This document shows, one piece after another, positions 59,185 through 64,000 of a stretch of 64,000 nucleotides of DNA (positions are counted from its first letter, which is position 1; each line of letters begins with the position of its first letter). The stretch is from Micromonospora echinofusca (GTDB lineage: Bacteria > Actinomycetota > Actinomycetes > Mycobacteriales > Micromonosporaceae), in the NCBI RefSeq assembly GCF_900091445.1, contig NZ_LT607733.1, positions 1,505,501 to 1,569,500 on the forward strand. The letters are read 5' to 3'. Under the pieces are notes generated by a model. It was not told where the DNA came from. It saw only the letters and a program-made list of their open reading frames with translations, and did no database searches. The translations under genes were made by a program, and so were the position numbers.

Positions 59185-60150
59185 GTGCGCAAGCTGCTGG
59201 TCCTCGCGCTGGTCGGGCTCGCCGCGCAACTCGTCGACGGCGCGCTCGGCATGGCGTACGGGCTGACCTCCTCCACGTTGCTGCTGCTCGTCGGGGTGGC
59301 GCCGGCCGCCGCGTCGGCGTCCGTGCACCTGGCCGAGATCGGCACCACGCTTGCCGCCGGGGTGTCGCACTGGCGGTTCGGCAACGTCGACTGGCGGGTC
59401 GTCTCCCGGATCGCCCTCCCCGGCGCAGTGGGCGCGTTCGCCGGCGCGACCTTCCTCAGCTCGATCTCCACCGAGTCGGCCGCCCCGTGGATGGCCGGCA
59501 TCCTGTTCACCCTCGGCGCGTACCTGCTGGTGCGCTTCTCCCGGCCGCTGCGCACCGACCGGCGCGGCGGCCGGCTGCGGGGCCGCTTCCTGGGCCCGCT
59601 CGGCCTGGTCGCCGGCTTCGTCGACGCCACCGGCGGCGGTGGATGGGGCCCGGTCGCCACGCCGGCCCTGCTGGTCAGCGGGCGGATGGAGCCGCGCAAG
59701 GTGATCGGCTCGGTCGACACGTCCGAGTTCGTGGTCGCCGGCGCCGCCAGCCTCGGCTTCCTGATCGGCCTCGGCTCGGAGGGCTTCCTGCTGCCCATGG
59801 TCGCCGCGCTGCTCATCGGCGGCCTGATCGCCGCGCCGATCGCGGCCTGGCTCGTACGCATCGTTCCCGCCCAGCTGCTCGGCGCGGCGATCGGTGGCGT
59901 GATCGTGCTGACCAACGCCCGTACGCTGATGCGCTCGGCCGACCTCGACGGCCCGGCCCGACCGGCCGTCTACGCCCTGCTGGCCGTCGCCTGGGTCGCC
60001 GCCCTGGCGCTGGCCGTCCGGGCGCTGCTGCGTACCCGCCGCCAGCGCGACGTGGCCGCGACCGCCCTCGCGGCCGTCCCTCCGGCGGCTGTGCCGGCCG
60101 AGGACCGTTTCCCGACCCCGGCGGCCGTTTCCTCGGGCGGCGACCGCTAG
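59185..60150 (+). CDS. TauE/SafE family membrane permease (sulfite exporter-like)
   Basis: 321 aa from GTG 59185, with AGGGGG six bases upstream; ATG 59161 has its GGAG too close. Eight hydrophobic segments. The first half carries LVDGALGMAYGLTSSTLLL and the second GFVDATGGGGWGPVATPALL, the two TauE/SafE repeats with Gly-rich loops. Family members move sulfite, sulfoacetate or similar anions. The neighbouring cysteine-free Rrf2 regulator supports a sulfur role (inference). Confidence 0.87.
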   Translation: MRKLLVLALVGLAAQLVDGALGMAYGLTSSTLLLLVGVAPAAASASVHLAEIGTTLAAGVSHWRFGNVDWRVVSRIALPGAVGAFAGATFLSSISTESAAPWMAGILFTLGAYLLVRFSRPLRTDRRGGRLRGRFLGPLGLVAGFVDATGGGGWGPVATPALLVSGRMEPRKVIGSVDTSEFVVAGAASLGFLIGLGSEGFLLPMVAALLIGGLIAAPIAAWLVRIVPAQLLGAAIGGVIVLTNARTLMRSADLDGPARPAVYALLAVAWVAALALAVRALLRTRRQRDVAATALAAVPPAAVPAEDRFPTPAAVSSGGDR

Positions 60151-60178
60151 CGTCCCGCCCGTCCGGCGAGCCATCGCG

Positions 60179-60230
60179 GAGATCTTGGTAGAAACGTGCC
60201 CCTCCAGGGGCCGATTCGTGCCAAGATCTC
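60179..60230. terminator. Long imperfect inverted repeat between tauE-like and decarboxylase genes
   Basis: GAGATCTTGG (60179-60188) pairs perfectly with CCAAGATCTC (60221-60230). Inside, CCCC-TCCA-GGGG forms a second stem, flanked by GAAACG and a GATTCG segment that pair partly. The AT-rich outer arms are unlike the local composition. It may be a terminator, and it may also belong to a dispersed palindromic repeat family. Confidence 0.7.
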
Positions 60231-60278
60231 TAGCCGCCCCGGCGCCGCACCCGCCGCCGCACGTGCAGGTGCGGGGCG

Positions 60279-61712
60279 TCAGTGGGGGAGGAGGGCGTTC
60301 GCGGCGTCGGTGAGGAGGGTCCACGCCTCGTCGACATGGACCTCGGTGGTGTGCGGGGAGCCGACGGCCAGGCGCAGCGTGTACCGGCCGTTGACCCGGG
60401 TGTGCGTCAGGTGCACCCGACCCGTGGCGTTCACCCGGGCCAGCAGCTCCGCGTTGACCTCGTCGTCCGCCTCGAGGCGGAAGCACACCAGCGCGTACGG
60501 GTGCGCGCCCACCAGCGTGAACCGGTCGTCGGCGCGTACCCGGTCGGCGAACCGGGCGGCGAGGGCCACGCCGGAGCGGATGTGCGCCCGCAGCCCCTCG
60601 GCGCCGTACCAGCGCAGCACGAACCACAGCTTCAGCGCCCGGAACCGGCGGCCCAGCGGCACCTGCCAGTCCCGGTAGTCGATCACCGCACCGGACTCGG
60701 TGGCGGCGTTGCGCAGGTACTCGGGCAGCACGCTGAGCGCCTCGATCAGCTCCGCGGTGTCGGCCACCCAGAACGCGTCGCAGTCGAAGCCGGTCAGTAG
60801 CCACTTGTGCGGATCGAAGCAGTACGAGTCGGCGTACTCCAGGCCGGCGTGCCCGAACCGCAGCTCGGGGCAGACCGCCGCCGCCCCCGCGTACGCCGCG
60901 TCAACGTGCAGGAAGATCCCGTACTCGGCGCAGATCGCGCCGATCTCCGGCAGCGGGTCGATGGCGGTCGTGGAGGTGGTGCCGACGGTGGCCACCACGA
61001 TCGCCGGCACGACGCCCGCGGCCACGTCCGCCTCGATCGCCGCGCGCAGTGCCGCCGGAGACATCGCCTGCGTACGCGGGTCGACCTCCACCGGCCGTAC
61101 GCCCTCGGCGCCCAGCCCGGCGATCCGCGCCGCCTTCTCGATGGACGAATGGCCCTGGGTGGAGGCGTAGGCCCGGTAGCGGCGGTCGATGCCGACCTCG
61201 CGCCAGCGGCCGCCGCCGGCGCGGTGCAGCGCGACCAGGGTCGCCACCAGCGTCGCCGAGGACGCCGAGTCCTGGATCACCCCGCCACCCGCGGTGCCGG
61301 AGCGGAACCGCTTCGGCAGGTCCAGCAGGTCGGCGAGCCAGTCCAGCAGCACGGTCTCCAACTCGGTGCACGCCGGCCCGGTGGCCCAGAGCATCCCCTG
61401 CACGCCCAGCCCCGCGCTGACCAGGTCGCCCAGCACGCTCGGCCCCGAGGTGTTGGCGGGGAAGTAGCCGAAGAAGCCGGGGTGCTGCCAGTGGGTCAGC
61501 TCGGGGGTGATCAGGGTGTCCAGGTCGGCGAGGACGGCTTCCACCGGCTCGCCGTGCTCGGGCGGGCCGGCCGGCAGCCGGGCGGCGACCGTGCCGGGCG
61601 GGTCCTGCGAGGTCACGGGCCGCCGCTCCAGCGTCGCCCAGTAGTCGGCGATCCAGTCCACGACGGCGTGTCCGGCGCGTCGGAACTCGTCCGGGGTCAT
61701 GTGCTCAGCCAC
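60279..61712 (-). CDS. Group II PLP-dependent decarboxylase (aromatic-L-amino-acid type)
   Basis: 477 aa. Typical of aromatic amino acid decarboxylases: HWQHPGFFGYFPANTS near residue 75, DSASSATLVATLVALHRA, HSSIEKAARIAGLG, VATVGTTSTTAIDPLPEIG, VDAAYAGAAAVCPE (Asp and Ala of the PLP site) and the Schiff-base Lys in SYCFDPHKWLLTGFDCDAFW. C-terminal domain is complete. Substrate (Dopa, Tyr, Trp or Phe) cannot be told by eye. GTG 61712 begins five residues before an in-frame ATG, which is an alternative start. Confidence 0.9.
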   Translation of the reverse strand: MAEHMTPDEFRRAGHAVVDWIADYWATLERRPVTSQDPPGTVAARLPAGPPEHGEPVEAVLADLDTLITPELTHWQHPGFFGYFPANTSGPSVLGDLVSAGLGVQGMLWATGPACTELETVLLDWLADLLDLPKRFRSGTAGGGVIQDSASSATLVATLVALHRAGGGRWREVGIDRRYRAYASTQGHSSIEKAARIAGLGAEGVRPVEVDPRTQAMSPAALRAAIEADVAAGVVPAIVVATVGTTSTTAIDPLPEIGAICAEYGIFLHVDAAYAGAAAVCPELRFGHAGLEYADSYCFDPHKWLLTGFDCDAFWVADTAELIEALSVLPEYLRNAATESGAVIDYRDWQVPLGRRFRALKLWFVLRWYGAEGLRAHIRSGVALAARFADRVRADDRFTLVGAHPYALVCFRLEADDEVNAELLARVNATGRVHLTHTRVNGRYTLRLAVGSPHTTEVHVDEAWTLLTDAANALLPH

Positions 61713-62117
61713 GCCCTGAGTCGATCAAGAATCCGGGCCCGAGGCAAGGGAAGCGCCTGACACCGCCGGTACGAGGGATGGCCAAGGACCGGGAGGCCAG
61801 CGGCCAGAAGGTCACCCTGGAGCGCGGCCGGGTAGGGGGCAGGAGCGGTGCGGGCCCGGCGGGCGGCGGCGGATTGTCCGCAGAAAGCGCTTGCCCTACC
61901 ATCGCAGGTGCGCGGAGCCACCCCTCGACGCCGCCCCGCCGGCCCACCGACGCCGCAGTGCCGGCGCCGGGGTGCCGACACCGGGACCGGCGGCGTCGAC
62001 ACCGACGCCGGATCGCGGCGTCGGACCACCGCCGCCCAGCGCGGCGCGTACCTCCGCCGGCCCGGGCAGGCCGGCGGCGGCTGCCCCGCGCGCCCGACCT
62101 CTCCGGAGGACACCCCA
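61713..62117 (+). promoter_or_regulatory. Promoter, LacI-type operator and long 5' leader of the PL11 gene
   Basis: -35 TTGTCC (61874-61879) and -10 TACCAT (61897-61902), 17 bp apart. AAGCGCTT (61885-61892) is an 8-bp palindrome in the spacer, like LacI/CebR-type catabolite operators. Transcription would begin near 61909, leaving a leader of about 210 nt that I cannot assign. CCGGAGG precedes ATG 62118. The stretch 61713-61873 shows nothing identifiable. Confidence 0.65.
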
Positions 62118-64000
62118 TGCCCTTCACCCATCGCCGCGTCGCGCTGCTCGCCGCAGCCGCCGCGGCCGCACTCGTCGCCGGTACGCTGCCCACCCTCACC
62201 GCCGCGGCGGCCGCCGCCGGTTGCCGCGTCGAGCACCGGATCACCAACCAGTGGCCCGGCGGCTTCGGCGCCGACGTCACCGTCACCAACCTGGGTGATC
62301 CGGTGAACGGCTGGACCCTGACCTGGTCGTACGCCGCCGGTCAGCAGGTCACCCAGGCGTGGAACGCCGCCGTCTCCCAGTCCGGTGCCCAGGTGACCGC
62401 CCGCAACGTCGACCACAACGCGGTGATCGCCACCGGCGCGAGCACCGCCTTCGGCTTCAACGGCTCGTGGACCGGGAGCAACCCGCCGCCGACCAGCTTC
62501 GCCCTCAACGGCACCGCCTGCATCGGCGCCGCACCCACCGGCGGCCCGACCACGCCGCCGCCGAGCAGTGCGCCGCCCACCACCCCGCCGCCCACGACCC
62601 CGCCGCCCACCGAGCCCCCGGCCGGGGCGGTGCAGATGGAGGACCTCGACCGGGGACTGGTCAGCGTCCGCTCCGGCACCGGCAACCTGGTCTCCTGGCG
62701 GCTGCTCGGCACCGAGACCACCGGGGTGGCGTTCAACCTCTACCGCGGTGCGACCAGGGTCAACAGCAGCCCGATCACCGGGGCCACCAACTACCTCGAC
62801 GGCGGCGCGGCGGCGGACGCCACCTACACCGTGCGCGCCGAGGTCGGTGGCACGGAACAGGCCCCCTCCGCCGCCGCGCTCCAGTTCCCCGCCGGCTACC
62901 TCGACGTGCCGTTGCAGGTGCCGCCCGGCGGCAGCACGCCCAGCGGCGAGAGCTACACGTACTCCGCCAACGACGCCTCCGTCGGCGACCTCGACGGCGA
63001 CGGCGACTACGAGTTCGTGGTCAAGTGGGAGCCGTCGAACGCCAAGGACAACTCCCAGTCCGGCTACACCGGCAACGTGTACGTCGACGCGTACACCATC
63101 ACCGGCACCCGGCTGTGGCGCGTCGACCTGGGCCGCAACATCCGCGCCGGGGCCCACTACACCCAGTTCCAGGTGTACGACTACGACGGCGACGGCCGCG
63201 CCGAGGTGGCCATGAAGACCGCCGACGGCACCCGCTCCGGCACCGGCCAGGTCGTCGGCTCCGCCACCGCCGACCACCGCAACTCCAGCGGGTACGTCCT
63301 CGCCGGCCCCGAGTACCTGACCATGTTCGACGGCCGCACCGGCGCGGTCCTCTCCACCGTCGCCTACGACCCGCCGCGCGGCACGGTCTCCTCCTGGGGC
63401 GACAGCTACGGCAACCGGGTCGACCGCTTCCTCGCCGCCACCGCCTACCTCGACGGGCGGCGCCCGTCACTGGTGATGGCCCGCGGCTACTACACCCGGG
63501 CGGTCGTGGCGGCCTGGGACTTCCGCGACGGCACCCTGCGCAAGCGGTGGACCTTCGACTCGAACGCCTCGGGCAACGGCGCCGCCTTCGGTCAGGGCAA
63601 CCACAACCTCTCCGTCGCCGACGTCGACGCCGACGGGCGGCAGGAGATCGTGTACGGATCGGCCACCATCGACGACGACGGCCGCCTGAGGTACGCCACC
63701 GGCTTCGGCCACGGCGACGCCCTGCACGTCGGCGACCTCGTCCCCGGCCGCGCCGGCTTGGAGGTCTTCACCATCCACGAGTCCGGCAACCAGCCGGCGG
63801 CCGACCTGCACGACGCCCGCACCGGCCAGGTCGTCTGGCAGCGACCGAACAACGGGGGAGCGGAGGGCCCCGGCCGGGGCGTCGCCGCCGACATCCACGC
63901 CGGCAGCCCCGGCGCCGAGTTCTGGGGCGCCGGCACCCACATGACGGACCTCTACAGCGCCACCGGAACCGTCGTCGGGCGCCGGCCGTCCTCGGCGAAC
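62118..64000 (+). CDS. Secreted CBM2-rhamnogalacturonan lyase (PL11), 3' end outside window
   Basis: 627 codons and open at the right edge. Signal peptide 1-35 (ALLAAAAAAALVAGTLPTLT). CBM2 at about 36-137, with Cys36 and Cys135 closing the disulfide and surface Trp in NGWTLTWSY. Linker 138-175 of Thr/Pro repeats. PL11 catalytic domain from about 177 (MEDLDRGLVSVRSGTGN, then NDASVGDLDGDGDYEFVVKWEP, DYDGDGRAEVAMKTADGT, VADVDADGRQEIVYGS) with repeated DxDxDG calcium loops on a beta-propeller. It cuts the rhamnogalacturonan backbone of pectin. The operator in the promoter fits sugar control. Confidence 0.9.

Overview
The window is very GC-rich (by eye above 70%), starts many genes with GTG, and carries actinobacterial markers: PriA in place of HisA/TrpF, split his and trp loci, XRE-DUF397 pairs, FadD15 and a DUF2567 protein. 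These point to a filamentous actinomycete, most likely Micromonospora or a close relative. That assignment is inference. It is mostly ordinary chromosome; I see no prophage, transposase, CRISPR array, rRNA or tRNA.

Layout: (1) 1-3.8 kb: the tail of an RluD-type pseudouridine synthase, a repeat-rich ParA/MinD-like ATPase, a DUF2567 membrane protein and a LON substrate-binding-domain protein. (2) 3.8-9.5 kb: hisD-hisC-hisB-(57 aa membrane protein)-hisH-(107 aa membrane protein)-priA-ridA. (3) 9.5-11.5 kb: ohrR-ohr-oxidoreductase, an organic peroxide defence unit with a readable operator. (4) 11.5-16.7 kb: hisF, a winged-helix-like protein, a divergent YczE/MocR pair and LtrA. (5) 16.7-20.4 kb: FadD15-type acyl-CoA ligase, class I terpene synthase and a TIGR03085 protein. 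(6) 20.5-28.0 kb: an asymmetric heterodimeric ABC exporter, a zinc-motif-free S4 paralogue divergent from a DUF2470 gene across an iron box, and a TetR/ABC-2 efflux operon. (7) 28.3-36.7 kb: a nucleotidyltransferase-HisI fusion frame, trpE, a Trp-associated membrane protein, a candidate Trp-codon leader ORF, trpC-trpB-trpA and lgt. (8) 36.7-45.3 kb: FAD monooxygenase, GNAT and gltB-gltD. (9) 45.7-55.5 kb accessory part: a three-module FtsK-like ATPase with a coiled-coil/membrane partner, an XRE-DUF397 locus, a membrane pentapeptide-repeat protein, a secreted lipase, an aldo/keto reductase and small proteins. (10) 55.8-64 kb: pyk-tesB, Rrf2 and TauE/SafE, a group II PLP decarboxylase, and a secreted CBM2-PL11 rhamnogalacturonan lyase cut by the window edge.

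The genes largely serve amino acid supply: histidine (seven his genes), tryptophan (trpE/C/B/A with PriA supplying the missing TrpF step) and glutamate (GltBD). The most unusual structure is a set of intergenic linkers in the his operon and the ABC pair. Several measure exactly 59 nt from start codon to start codon and contain a mini-ORF that overlaps the stop of the gene before and the start of the gene after. Part of the set shares a repeat sequence. Other points worth attention are the iron box between the S4 paralogue and DUF2470, the nucleotidyltransferase-HisI fusion, the FtsK-like pair, and about twelve -10 hexamers placed for leaderless translation.
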